In this document: piece by piece, positions 52,873 to 61,970 of the stretch
How positions within the stretch are numbered: the stretch's first letter is position 1
How the letters are laid out: each line of letters opens with the position of its first letter
Assembly: GCA_016874005.1 (NCBI GenBank)
Contig: VGVQ01000015.1
Span: 1-64,000, forward strand
Source: Gemmatimonadota bacterium
Lineage (GTDB): Bacteria > Gemmatimonadota > Gemmatimonadetes > Gemmatimonadales > GWC2-71-9
Direction: 5' to 3'
Length of the DNA stretch: 64,000 nucleotides
Position numbers and translations under genes: made by a program
The notes under the pieces: model-generated
Database searches by the model: none
The model's input: only the letters and a program-made list of their open reading frames with translations
What the model was told of the DNA's origin: nothing

Positions 52873-54345
52873 ATGCGAGTCGTCTCGATTCTCCGCCACG
52901 CGATCCCGCTCATCGTCTCGGTGCTCCGAGATCGAAAGCGTTGGTTGCTCTGGGGCAAGCCGGCCGAGCGCACCGCCGCCTTTCACCAACGCCGGGCCGC
53001 CCGGGTGCTCCGTTCGATCACCACCCTGGGCCCGAGCTTCGTCAAGCTGGGCCAGCTGCTGGCCGGCCGAACGGACCTCCTGCCTGCCGAGTACGCCGAG
53101 GCATTCAACACTCTCACCGATCGGGTCCCCCCGGTTCCCGCCGCCGCGATCCGAGCCACGGTGGAACGGGCGATCGGAGCGCCGATCGAAGACGTCTTCG
53201 ACCGGTTCGACCTCGAGCCGATCGCCGCCGGGTCGCTGGGGCAGGTTCATCGGGCTCGGTGGCGGGGCCGCGAGGTCGCCGTGAAAGTCCTCCGGCCCGG
53301 CGTCCGGGCCCTGGTCGCCACCGACCTCGTCGTGGCACGCCGGCTGACCGGCCGGATCAGTCAACTCATGCCTAACGTCCATACTCGAGCCCTGCTCGCC
53401 ATCGTCGAGGAGTTCGAGCGGCGGATCGGTGACGAAATGGACTTCGCGGTCGAAGCCCGGAATCTCGAGGCGGTCCGCGCCAACTTCGCCCGTAACCCGA
53501 GAATCCGGATCCCCGAAGCCATCCTGGCGCTATCCGGCCCCGACCTGCTGGTCATGGAGTTCGTCTCGGGTACCCGAATCGATGCGCTCGAGCGGGGCAG
53601 ATCGTACGGCGGACTCGGCATCGACGCGATCGTCGAGCGACTCCAAGAGCTGTACATCCAGATGATGTTGATCGACGGACTCTTCCACGCCGACCCCCAT
53701 CCGGGCAACGTCTTGGTCGACGAGACCGGCCGAATCGTGCTGCTCGACTTCGGGGTGGTGATCCAGGTCGACCGAACCCGGCGCCGCCAACTCGTCGACA
53801 CCGTTTTCGCGGCCATTCAGAACCAGGCCCCGGGCGTGGTCGACGGCTTCTACGCCTTGGGACTGGTGGAACCGGGCGCCGATCGCGCCCAGATCGAGCG
53901 GCTGGTGGAGTTGTTGCTCGACCTCGCGGCCCAGCGGACCACCACACGGGAGCGGATCGAGCTGTTGACCCGCGAGATTCTCCAGGAGCTGTACAACTGG
54001 CCGATCCGCTTGCCAAGCGATCTGGTGTACTTCGCCCGGACGTCCACGTTGATCGAAGGAGTCGGAGTTCGCTACGATCCGACCTTCAACCCGATCATGT
54101 CGGCCGGCCCGCTCCTGTGGCGGATGCGGACCGAGCTGATGCGATCCCTCGCCGATACCAAGGCGGTTCAGCAACTCGACTGGCCGACGGCGGTGGGCTA
54201 CCTGCTCGGCCGGGCCGCGGCCAAACTGACCAGCGCCGGCGAGGCCGTCGCGGCGTGGTTCGCCCCGACCACCCCACGGCCGGTCGCCCCGGTACCGCCG
54301 GCTACAGCTCCTGCCGTTCGAAGACCCACGCCGCCGCCGCGGTGA
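52873..54345 (+). CDS. ABC1/AarF/UbiB atypical kinase
   Basis: A 490-residue UbiB-family protein. The KxGQ motif (SFVKLGQLLAGR) sits ahead of the Ala-rich nucleotide loop AAGSLGQVHRA; VAVKVLRPGVR holds the ATP-binding Lys, DGLFHADPHPGNVLVD the catalytic loop and VLLDFGVV the metal-binding DFG. The C-terminus is Pro-rich without a clear transmembrane helix. Members support isoprenoid quinone synthesis or lipid handling, mostly as ATPases. The last 44 bases overlap the end of the converging ABC permease gene. Confidence 0.9.
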   Translation: MRVVSILRHAIPLIVSVLRDRKRWLLWGKPAERTAAFHQRRAARVLRSITTLGPSFVKLGQLLAGRTDLLPAEYAEAFNTLTDRVPPVPAAAIRATVERAIGAPIEDVFDRFDLEPIAAGSLGQVHRARWRGREVAVKVLRPGVRALVATDLVVARRLTGRISQLMPNVHTRALLAIVEEFERRIGDEMDFAVEARNLEAVRANFARNPRIRIPEAILALSGPDLLVMEFVSGTRIDALERGRSYGGLGIDAIVERLQELYIQMMLIDGLFHADPHPGNVLVDETGRIVLLDFGVVIQVDRTRRRQLVDTVFAAIQNQAPGVVDGFYALGLVEPGADRAQIERLVELLLDLAAQRTTTRERIELLTREILQELYNWPIRLPSDLVYFARTSTLIEGVGVRYDPTFNPIMSAGPLLWRMRTELMRSLADTKAVQQLDWPTAVGYLLGRAAAKLTSAGEAVAAWFAPTTPRPVAPVPPATAPAVRRPTPPPR

Positions 54346-55066
54346 TCGCGACCGCGGCGATCGCCGCCGTGGCGAGCGGCCAACCGAGTTCCGCCGGCTT
54401 CGAACCGAGTACCTTGGCGATGCCGTCGCTCAAGCCGACGAAGCTGTACCGCACCGCCGGCGGCCAGATCGACGCCAGCAGGGTCGCGAACAGGTAGCCC
54501 AAACCCGCTCCCGCCGCCGCCCCCCGGGACGGGAATGCCACCGAGCAGAAGGTCATCACCGAGACCAGCAACGCCGCCGAGACGAGCCATACCGCCACCG
54601 CGCCGAGCAGCGGCGCGGCGGCCAGCGGCGGGAAGAGCAACCTGGTCACCGCGAGGCAGACCATCGTCGCGATGGCGGCGAACACCAAGAGGAGCAGCAA
54701 CTCGGCCAACAGCTTGGCGAGAACGAAAGCCGACCGGGATATCGGCTTGGTGAGCACCAGGATCGCCGTTCCCGCCGATCGCTCGGCCGAGACGAGTCCC
54801 GCGCCGGCGATGATCAAGGCCAAGGTCACCAGCTGGGACAGGTTCTTGATGAATTGGCCATAAGCGTCGGCACCAGTCGGGTCGGGGATCGTGATCTCGA
54901 TCCCCGGCTGAGAGCCGGCCAGCGAGGCCAGCATCGTGGGGGTCAGGAGCGCGACGATCGGGCTCGTCACGGCGAAAAAGAGCATCATCCCGGGAATCAC
55001 CCAGATCCGCCAGGTCCGGGCGATCTCTCGCAACTCCTTGACGAAGAACGCGCCGAAGCCGCTCAT
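54302..55066 (-). CDS. ABC-2 type transporter permease
   Basis: A 254-residue membrane protein with six hydrophobic segments, starting MSGFGAFFVKELREIARTWRIWVIPGMMLFFAVTSPIVALL, the usual opening of ABC-2/NatB-like permeases. RSAGTAILVLTKPISRSAFVLAKLLAELLLLL is the conserved cytosolic elbow. ATG 55066 overlaps the ATPase gene stop (ATGA). The substrate is unknown. Confidence 0.85.
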   Translation of the reverse strand: MSGFGAFFVKELREIARTWRIWVIPGMMLFFAVTSPIVALLTPTMLASLAGSQPGIEITIPDPTGADAYGQFIKNLSQLVTLALIIAGAGLVSAERSAGTAILVLTKPISRSAFVLAKLLAELLLLLVFAAIATMVCLAVTRLLFPPLAAAPLLGAVAVWLVSAALLVSVMTFCSVAFPSRGAAAGAGLGYLFATLLASIWPPAVRYSFVGLSDGIAKVLGSKPAELGWPLATAAIAAVAITAAAAWVFERQEL

Positions 55067-55998
55067 CGCCCCTTCTCCCCGACCACTCGAACGAAGACCT
55101 CCTCCAGACTCGCCTCGTCGACCTCGAACCGGCGCAATCCCAGTCGGAGCGAGGCGACCGCCTCGGGCACTTCGCGACAGGCGAGAGCGAGGTCGGCCGC
55201 CACGATCCGAAGCGTTGCGCCATCTCGATCGATGGCCTGCACCCACGGTCGCGATCGGAGCCGCTCGCAGAGCTCGGCCGCGTCGCCGTCGACCACGATG
55301 CTGATCCGTTCGGTGGCGGCCCGGCGCTTGAGATCGGCCACGGTGTCGAACGCCGCCAACCGGCCCCGGTCGAGAATCGCCACGGTGTCGCAAACCCGCT
55401 CGACGTCGGCCAGAATGTGGGTCGAAAAGAACACCGTGGTACGACCGCGGAGCGAGGCGATCATCTCGAGCACCTCCCGCCGCCCGATCGGATCGAGGGC
55501 GCTGGTCGGTTCATCCAGCAGCAGCAGATCGGGCGCCCCAACAAGGGCCTGGGCCACGCCCAAGCGCTGCTTCATCCCCCGAGAATAGCCCCCGATCCGG
55601 GTGCTCACCCCGTTCAGGCCGGCCAAGTCGAGCAGCGCCTCCACCCGGCCCGGCAAGGTCGCGACGTCGACGCCCACCAATCGTCCCGCGAAGCTCACGA
55701 ACTCCGCCGCCGTCATCCACGGATAGAAACCGGGGACATCGGGAAGGAACCCGATCCGCCGGCGGATTTCGGTGCCCCGCTCGCCAAGGTCGACCCCGAA
55801 GACCGAGGCCGTCCCCGAGGTCGGCCGAGCCAAGCCGGTGAGGATGCGCAGCAGGGTGGTCTTCCCGGCCCCGTTCGGCCCCAGAAACCCGAACACCGAC
55901 CCGGCCGGAACGTCGAACTCGACCCGGTCGAGCGCGGTGGCGTTGCCGAACCGCTTGGTGAGTGCCCGGACCGAGACGGCCGGAGTCGGGGTGCTCAT
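55063..55998 (-). CDS. ABC transporter ATP-binding protein
   Basis: A 311-residue ATPase of the NatA/CcmA group. Walker A GPNGAGKTT (about 39-47), signature YSRGMKQRLGVAQAL, Walker B LLLLDEPTSALDP and the switch His in FSTHILADVE are intact. A C-terminal 80-residue extension follows. ATG 55998 overlaps the stop of the preceding small gene; the permease follows with ATGA overlap, so the three genes form one transcription unit that may begin with ligD. Confidence 0.88.
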   Translation of the reverse strand: MSTPTPAVSVRALTKRFGNATALDRVEFDVPAGSVFGFLGPNGAGKTTLLRILTGLARPTSGTASVFGVDLGERGTEIRRRIGFLPDVPGFYPWMTAAEFVSFAGRLVGVDVATLPGRVEALLDLAGLNGVSTRIGGYSRGMKQRLGVAQALVGAPDLLLLDEPTSALDPIGRREVLEMIASLRGRTTVFFSTHILADVERVCDTVAILDRGRLAAFDTVADLKRRAATERISIVVDGDAAELCERLRSRPWVQAIDRDGATLRIVAADLALACREVPEAVASLRLGLRRFEVDEASLEEVFVRVVGEKGR

Positions 55999-56306
55999 GG
56001 CTTCTTGTCGGAGTAGATCCGGTCGAGCGCCCGCTGTCGATCGTCGGCCGAGCGACTCGGGCTCCGATCGCTCACCGCCAGGGGCGCCGATCTTCCCAAG
56101 GCCAGATAGAGGATCGCCCCAACCAGGTTGCCGACGACGATCAGCAGAACCCAACGCCACTTCTTCCCACCGGGGACGCTCAGCCGTCGGCTCAGGTCGT
56201 AGAGGCAGTACAGCTGCAGTGAGAGCTGGGTGGCGAGCAGCGCCAAGAGGGCCACCACCGCCGGAATGGGCAGCCCTCCGAGGGCCGAAGAAATCTTCTC
56301 GAGCAC
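55995..56306 (-). CDS. Small PLDc_N-type membrane protein
   Basis: A 103-residue protein with two membrane helices (PAVVALLALLATQLSLQLYCLYDL and WRWVLLIVVGNLVGAILYLALGR) and a basic link (SRRLSVPGGKKW). The pattern YDLxRR...KxxW...VGxxxYLxxGR matches the phospholipase D-nuclease N-terminal (PLDc_N) domain, often found as a stand-alone protein next to ABC-2 exporters. GTG 56306 is chosen because AGGAGG lies ten bases upstream. It is 23 bases after ligD and overlaps the ATPase gene. Confidence 0.78.
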   Translation of the reverse strand: MLEKISSALGGLPIPAVVALLALLATQLSLQLYCLYDLSRRLSVPGGKKWRWVLLIVVGNLVGAILYLALGRSAPLAVSDRSPSRSADDRQRALDRIYSDKKP

Positions 56307-56329
56307 GGGATTCGATCCTCCTGGTGCGG

Positions 56330-58949
56330 CTACCCCGCGTGGGCCGCGGAGAGCCGGGTCAACACGGCCGCGAGATCGGGCTTCTGGTCGAGCACCGGCC
56401 GGAGCGGGTCGCCCGCCATCGCTTCCATCCGCGCCACGGCGGTCTTGATGGTGTAGTCGTACCGGCGCCGGTCCAGCTCCTCGTCGACTTCGTCCCACTC
56501 GAGCGGCATCGATACCGTGGCGCCCGGTAACGGTCGGACGCTGAACGGCGAAACGATCAGCTGCCCGTGCCGATTCTGGAGGTAGTCGATGTAGACCTTG
56601 TCGCCGCGTTTCTGGATCTGCCTGGTGATCGTGGCGATGTCCCGATGCTCCTTGATCACCAGCCGGGCGATCAACTCACCTAACGTTCGGGACTGCTCGT
56701 AGGTGCATTGCCGCCCGAGCGGGATCATGATGTGCAGTCCGGTCTTGCCGGTGGTCTTGACGTAGTGCGGCAGCGCCACCGAGGCGCAGAGCCGATCCAC
56801 CGTCTTGGCCACCGCCACCACCGCCGAGAACGGGGCGTCCTTCGGGTCCAAGTCGATCACGCACCAATCGGGCAGCTCGAGCGACCCGATCCGGCTCTGC
56901 CAGATGTGAAGCGGGATCGTCCCCGAGTTCGCCAGGTACACCAACGTTTCGACGTCATCGCAGACGAAGTACCGGATGTCACGCTGGGTGTCCTCGCTCC
57001 AGATCGGCACCGTCCGGATCCACTCGGGAGCGAACTCCGGCGCGTCCTTCTGATAGAACGACTTCCCGTCGATCCCGTCGGGGTACCGGGTCAGGACCAC
57101 CGGCCGGTTGATCAGATAGGGCAACAGCCAGGGCGAGATCGCCCGGTAATAGTCGATCAGGTCACCCTTGGTGTATTTCTCGGCGGGCCAGAAGACCTTG
57201 CCCAGGTTCGAGAACGCCACCGTCTTGGCGACCGGGGCCGGCGGCGCCGGCGCCGGAGGATCGTCGGCCGCGGCGGCGGGCGACCCCGACCCCTGGCGAT
57301 CGCAGTCCGAGGGCCGCTTGTCGTCGCGGAGCCTGAGAAACGTCGGATGGCGCAAGACCCCGTCGGGGGTCCATTCGGTATAGCGGACCTCGCACACCAG
57401 TCTGGGCTCGACCCAGGTCGTCGTCTTGGTCTCGGGAATCAGGTCGGCCGGGCGCGGTTCGGCCTCGGCGGCAACCAAGGGACCGTCGCAGGGAGCCGTC
57501 GCCCGAATGTCCTGATCCAGCAGGGCTCGGATGTCCGCCAGCAAGCGATCATCGAAACCGGTCCCCACCCGTCCGGCGTAGACGAACCGCCCCCCCCACC
57601 AAGTCGGCCAGCTGCAAGGCTCCGAACCCCGCCCGGCCGCCTCGCGGCTCGGTGTACCCAACGATCGCGAAGTCCGCCGTTCGCTCCGCCTTGAGCTTGA
57701 GCCACGCCGGCGACCTCCCCGCGCGATAGGGCGCGTCGGCCTTTTTCGCCACGATCCCTTCGAGCCCCATCTTGCCGACCTGCTCGAGGAACGCGGTGCC
57801 CTCGGTCTCGATGTGGTCGAGGTAGCGGATCGGACCGAGCGGGGGGAGGATCCGCTTGAGCAGCCGCTTCCGCTCGACCAGGGGCAATCCCCGGAGATCG
57901 AAATTCTCGAACCCGAGGAAGTCGAAGACGAAAAAAGTGGCCGGCAACTCGATCGCCGCCCGCCGGATCTCGATCGGCTTGGAGAGCCGCCCCCGCCGCT
58001 GCAGCAGCGAGAAGCTCGGCTTCCCCGCGGGGTCGAGCACCACCACTTCACCGTCGAGCACCACGTTCTCGAGCGGCAATGCCTTGACCGCCTTGGCGAT
58101 CTCGGGGAACACGGCGGTGTAGTCGGCCTGGCTCCGGGTGAACAACTGCGATTCGCCCAGGCGATGATTGGCGACCAACCGGTAGCCGTCGAGTTTGAGC
58201 TCGAAGAGCCACCCGTCCCTGGTGAATACCTGATCCGACGGCTCGGCCAGCATCACCTCGACCGTGGCCGCCTCGACCGCTCGGCGGGGCACCCCAAGCC
58301 GGACCAAATCCTCCCGAAGCACGTCGGCGGGAGTGCGGCCCGCTTTCCAATCCTCCACGGTGAGGCCCGAGAGCACCGACTCCTGAGGGAACTCCTCGCC
58401 CGGACTCTTGGCCCAACGGTCGCGCTCCTTGATCAGGAGCCAGTCCTTCTCGCTCTTCTTGATTTTCACCAGGGTCCAGCGGCCATGCAGCTTGTAACCC
58501 TTGAGCTCGAACAACAGCTTGCCCTTCTCGAGCCCGGCCTTGGGATCCTCGAGCGGCACCCACTCTCCCCGATCCCAGACCACCACCGCGCCGGCTCCGT
58601 AGTTGCCCTCCGGGATCATCCCCTCGAAGTCGCCGTATTCGAGTGGATGGTCCTCGACCCGCACCGCGAGGCGCTTGTCGGCCAGGTCGTATGAGGGGCC
58701 CCGCGGCACCGCCCACGACTTGAGGACGCCGTCCATCTCGAACCGGAAGTCGTAGTGGAGCTGGCGGGCGGCGTGTTTGTGAACGACAAACAAGCCGCCG
58801 GGCGCGGCGGCCGGCGCGGCCTCACCGCCGAATGGCTCCGGGGTGCGGTCGGTGGACCGCTTGGCCCGGTACGCAGCCAGCTGGTCGGCGGGTGTCTCGG
58901 CCGGCGCTGAGCCGGGCCCTGGCCCGGATGGCGGTTCGGGGTCGGTCAT
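56330..58949 (-). pseudogene. ligD: ATP-dependent DNA ligase D (PE-LIG-POL), frameshifted at a run of eight C
   Basis: An NHEJ ligase with three domains in Pseudomonas order. The phosphoesterase domain shows VHKHAARQLHYDFRFE; the ligase domain has the adenylation motif FELKLDGYRL and DGEVVVLD; the polymerase/primase domain shows IDLDPKDAPF and TGLHIMIPLGRQ. The first frame (58949-57549) leaves the ligase domain at GALQLADLVGG and runs into unrelated residues. The second frame, ending at 56330, resumes with GGRFVYAGRVGTGFDD. Removing one base from the C run at 57590-57597 joins them into about 870 residues. Real slippage, phase variation or sequencing error are all possible. Confidence 0.88.
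57590..57597. repeat. Homopolymer of eight C inside ligD at the frameshift
   Basis: The plus strand has eight consecutive C. Seven would keep the conserved ligase reading LVGGRFVYAG open. Such runs are prone to slippage in replication and in long-read sequencing. Confidence 0.85.
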
Positions 58950-58964
58950 GGGCGATCCGAGTCA

Positions 58965-58970
58965 ATAATA
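58965..58970 (-). promoter_or_regulatory. Putative -10 box TATTAT for the ligD operon
   Basis: TATTAT on the minus strand lies 15 bases upstream of the ligD ATG (58949). No strong -35 box is visible at 16-18 bases. Confidence 0.35.
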
Positions 58971-59072
58971 CCGCCTCGGCTGCGTTTGTTTGATGTCGTT
59001 TGCGTTCAATTGGTTACCGCGACCCACCGCCGCGCGGCGAGCTTGTGGTCCCTCGACGAACGCGAGGTAAAC

Positions 59073-59102
59073 TTGACGCCGATACCTGTGTCCACATATT
59101 AT
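59073..59102 (+). promoter_or_regulatory. Sigma-70-type promoter of vapBC
   Basis: TTGACG (59073-59078) and TATTAT (59097-59102) are spaced by 18 bases; both match the consensus at five of six positions. The -10 box ends six bases before the vapB ATG, so the transcript would start at or very near the start codon. Confidence 0.65.
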
Positions 59103-59109
59103 GTGGACA
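59089..59109. promoter_or_regulatory. Palindromic operator over the vapBC promoter and start codon
   Basis: TGTCCACAT and ATGTGGACA form perfect nine-base arms around ATT. The palindrome covers the -10 box and the A of the vapB ATG. Ribbon-helix-helix antitoxins typically bind such sites to repress their own operon, so this is the likely autoregulatory operator. Confidence 0.65.
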
Positions 59110-59336
59110 TGAACATCACGCTGTCCGTGGATCAGCGCCTGGTGGAGCGAGCCCGCAAGGCCGCCGAGGCGATGGGCAAGAGCCTGAACCAGGCCATCCG
59201 CGATTATCTGGCCTACCTGGCCGGGGAGGGCGAAATGGAAGCCGAGTTGAAGGAACTCGCCGTCTTGTCGATGGAGGCCAAGGGGCATTCGCGCGGGGTG
59301 CGAATCGACCGAGCGTCGCTCCATGAGCGCACGTAG
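59109..59336 (+). CDS. vapB: VapB-type ribbon-helix-helix antitoxin
   Basis: A 75-residue protein. The N-terminal part MNITLSVDQRLVERARKAAEAMGKSLNQAIRDYL is a ribbon-helix-helix DNA-binding domain; the C-terminal 35 residues (rich in Glu and Lys, ending RGVRIDRASLHERT) would wrap around the toxin. ATG 59109 follows the operator palindrome. It overlaps the toxin gene by 14 bases, so the pair is coupled. Confidence 0.85.
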   Translation: MNITLSVDQRLVERARKAAEAMGKSLNQAIRDYLAYLAGEGEMEAELKELAVLSMEAKGHSRGVRIDRASLHERT

Positions 59337-59739
59337 CTTCTTCGACACCAACATCCTGGTCTACACCGACGACGTGGACTCGCCGGTCAAGCAGGAGCGC
59401 GCCCTGGCGCTCCTCGCCGACCACCGGCGGCGCCGGACCGGGGTCCTGTCGACCCAGGTGCTCCAGGAGTACTTCGTCGCCACCACCACGAAGCTTCGGG
59501 TCGATCCCGCCATCGCGCGGCGGAAGCTCGAGCTGTTCGGCCGTTTGGAACTGGTGGCGATCGGCAGCGACGATATCCTCGGCGCGATCGACCTCCACCG
59601 GCTTCATCGGTTGTCGTTCTGGGAGGCGTTGGTGGTCCGCGCCGCGCTGGCCTCCGGCTGCACCCGGCTCTACTCGGAAGATCTCCAACCCGGGTGGCGA
59701 CTCGACGGCGTCACCGTGGTCAACCCCTTCACCGACTAA
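59323..59739 (+). CDS. vapC: VapC-type PIN-domain toxin
   Basis: A 138-residue PIN-domain ribonuclease. Acidic active-site residues are visible: Asp8 in FFDTNILVY, Glu in STQVLQEYFVA, and Asp in RLYSEDLQPG near the end, followed by VTVVNPF. LSFWEALVVRAALASGC is the usual penultimate helix. It probably cleaves a structured RNA when freed from the antitoxin. Its TAA overlaps the stop of the converging rho gene. Confidence 0.87.
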   Translation: MSARSFFDTNILVYTDDVDSPVKQERALALLADHRRRRTGVLSTQVLQEYFVATTTKLRVDPAIARRKLELFGRLELVAIGSDDILGAIDLHRLHRLSFWEALVVRAALASGCTRLYSEDLQPGWRLDGVTVVNPFTD

Positions 59740-61019
59740 CGCCCCAACGCCCCGATCAGCTCGGCGTTGGTGGGGTAGCGTTTGAGGTCGACCAGCAAGT
59801 CCGTCATCGCGGCGATCGGAGTCTGGCGGTCGATCCGCCGGCGGATGACATGGGCGGCGGCCAGTGCTTCGGCGCCAAGCAACAGTTCCTCTCGCCGGGT
59901 TCCGCTCGCCACGATGTCGATCGACGGGTACACCCGCCGGTCGGCCAGCTCGCGACTGAGCACCAGCTCGCTGTTGCCGGTCCCCTTGAACTCCTCGTAG
60001 ATCAGTTGGTCCATCTTGCTACCGGTATCGATCAGGGCGGTGGCGATGATGGTGAGCGACCCGGTCCCGGCCGACGGGTCGACTTTGCGGGCGCTGCCCA
60101 GAAACCGTTTGGGCCGCTCGAGCGATTGCGCGTCGACGCCGCCCGACAGGGTTCGGCCGGAGCCCTGGACGACCGTGTTGTAGGCCCGGGCCAGCCGGGT
60201 CAGCGAGTCGACGATGAGCACCACGTCGCGACCCAGCTCCACCTGCCGCCGGGCCCGTTCGATCAGCAGCTCGGCCAGCTCGACGTGCCGGCTCGGTGGG
60301 TTGTCGAAGCTCGAGGCGATCACCTCGCCCAACCCGGCCGACTCCATCTCGAAGATCTCCTCGGGCCGCTCGTCGACGAGAAAGGTGTAGAGCACCGCCT
60401 TGGGCTCGTTGGTCATCACGCCTTCCGCGATGGCCTGGAGCACCATGGTCTTGCCGGCCTTGGCCGGGGCCACGATCAGGGCGCGCTGTCCCTTGCCGAA
60501 GGGGCAAAGCAGGTCAATGACTCTGGTGGTGTAGTCGATCTGGCCTTGCCGCACCAAGCGGCACTCCAGCCGGAGCTGCTCATTGGGATGGATCGCTGGG
60601 AGCCGTTCCCATTCCCGTCGCTGATTCGACTCTTCGGGGGCCACCCCGTTGATCGAGAGCACTCGATCCGCTCCATCGGCCTCGCCCGCTCCCCGAGCCG
60701 CATCGATCGGACCCCCGTCCCCGGGGGCCCCACCCCCACGCCCGCCCCCACTCGCGCCGCCAGCCCGGCCCGGCTCGCGACGATCTCGATGTCCGCCGCG
60801 ATGACGGCGACCGCGTCGGCCGCCGCGGGCCCCGGATCCGCCCGCCGGCCGGCCGATCCCGGGTTCGATGACCAGCTCGTCGCCTGGCCTCAGCCGGTAG
60901 TGGCGAATGGTCCGTTCGGGGACTTGGGGATCTCTGGGGTCGGCGGCGTATCCGGCTTCTTTGCGGCGGAGAAAGCCGTGACCGCGGTCGGTCATGTCGA
61001 GCAGGCCGTGAATGGGCAA
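59736..61019 (-). CDS. rho: Transcription termination factor Rho, short form with Arg/Gly-rich insert
   Basis: A Rho factor of about 427 residues. It opens directly in the cold-shock RNA-binding domain (GLLDMTDRGHGFLRRKEAGY...LRPGDELVIEPG); the usual N-terminal helical domain is absent. Inside that domain lies an insert of about 55 residues dominated by Gly and Arg (GGRRGRRHRGGHRDRREPGR). The ATPase domain is complete: APAKAGKTM, LIVDSLTRLARAYN, Q-loop region QGSGRTLSGGVD and the R-loop GSLTIIATALIDTGSKMD. Start uncertain: TTG 61019 keeps the first beta strand; ATG 60995 would cut it; an earlier start cannot be excluded. Confidence 0.82.
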   Translation of the reverse strand: MPIHGLLDMTDRGHGFLRRKEAGYAADPRDPQVPERTIRHYRLRPGDELVIEPGIGRPAGGSGARGGRRGRRHRGGHRDRREPGRAGGASGGGRGGGAPGDGGPIDAARGAGEADGADRVLSINGVAPEESNQRREWERLPAIHPNEQLRLECRLVRQGQIDYTTRVIDLLCPFGKGQRALIVAPAKAGKTMVLQAIAEGVMTNEPKAVLYTFLVDERPEEIFEMESAGLGEVIASSFDNPPSRHVELAELLIERARRQVELGRDVVLIVDSLTRLARAYNTVVQGSGRTLSGGVDAQSLERPKRFLGSARKVDPSAGTGSLTIIATALIDTGSKMDQLIYEEFKGTGNSELVLSRELADRRVYPSIDIVASGTRREELLLGAEALAAAHVIRRRIDRQTPIAAMTDLLVDLKRYPTNAELIGALGR

Positions 61020-61169
61020 GAGACTCGATGGGTGGGGGACGGGGGAGAATCGACAGACCGGGCCGTTGACGCAAGGGAGCGGCGGCCCGGCGGCCTCCTT
61101 GCCATCCGCCGGCCGGGGGAGTAGCCTAACATCGCCGCTGAGGCGGCGTTCCACCGCCACGAGGTTGCC

Positions 61170-61970
61170 ATGCCCGCGCGTTCCATCGGTACCGCCACGA
61201 TCTCCTTCGGCCTGGTCTCCGTTCCGGTCCACGTCTATTCCTCGGCCGAGTCGGCCAGCGCCATCTCCTTCAACATGCTCCACAAGAAATGCGGGACCCG
61301 CCTCAAGCAGCAGTACATCTGCCCCAAGGACGGCGAGATCGTCCCGAACGAAGAACGGGCCAAGGGTTACGAATTCGCCAAGGACCAGTACGTGACGTTC
61401 GGGCCCGAGGAACTGAAGGCGCTCGAAGAGAAAGCCACCAATACCATCGACATCGCGGAATTCGTCCCGCTCGCCACGGTGGACCGGGTCTACCTGGAGA
61501 AGGTCTATTACCTCGGGCCGGACAAGGGCGGCGACCGGGCCTACCGGCTCCTCTCCCAGGCCCTCGCCGATACCGGACGGGCAGCGTTAGGCCAGTACGC
61601 CGCCCGGGGCCAGCAACACCTGGTCCTCCTCCGGCCGATGAACGGCCTGATCGTGATGGAGCAGCTCCACTACCAGGACGAACTCAAGCCGGCCGGCGAG
61701 GTGCCGCTGGGCGAGGGCGAGGTCAGGCCGGCCAAATTGACCTTGGCCAAGCAGTTGATCGAGCAGGCCGCCAGCAACGAGTTTCACCCCGAGCGGTACC
61801 GCGACCAGGTTCGGGAACGGGTCCTCGAAGCCATCAACAAGAAAGTCGAGGGCCAGGAGATCACCTCGGAGCCAGCCCAGGACGGCGGCGGCAAGATCAT
61901 CGATCTGATGGAGGCCTTGAAGCAGAGCCTCGCCCGCGGCGCCGGCGACGGCGATCGCAAGGCCGGATGA
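61170..61970 (+). CDS. ku: Ku DNA-end-binding protein
   Basis: A 266-residue bacterial Ku, the NHEJ partner of LigD. Typical stretches are ARSIGTATISFGLVSVPVHVYSS, ISFNMLHKKCGTRLKQQYICPKDG, KGYEFAKDQYVTF, YYLGPDKGGDRAYRLLSQAL and LAKQLIEQAASNEFHPERYRDQVRERV. The homodimer encircles DNA ends; the C-terminal tail is short. ATG 61170 is preceded by GAGG at five bases. The stop overlaps the ATG of the DUF72 gene. Divergent from rho, about 10 bases short of 2.3 kb from the ligD start. Confidence 0.93.
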   Translation: MPARSIGTATISFGLVSVPVHVYSSAESASAISFNMLHKKCGTRLKQQYICPKDGEIVPNEERAKGYEFAKDQYVTFGPEELKALEEKATNTIDIAEFVPLATVDRVYLEKVYYLGPDKGGDRAYRLLSQALADTGRAALGQYAARGQQHLVLLRPMNGLIVMEQLHYQDELKPAGEVPLGEGEVRPAKLTLAKQLIEQAASNEFHPERYRDQVRERVLEAINKKVEGQEITSEPAQDGGGKIIDLMEALKQSLARGAGDGDRKAG

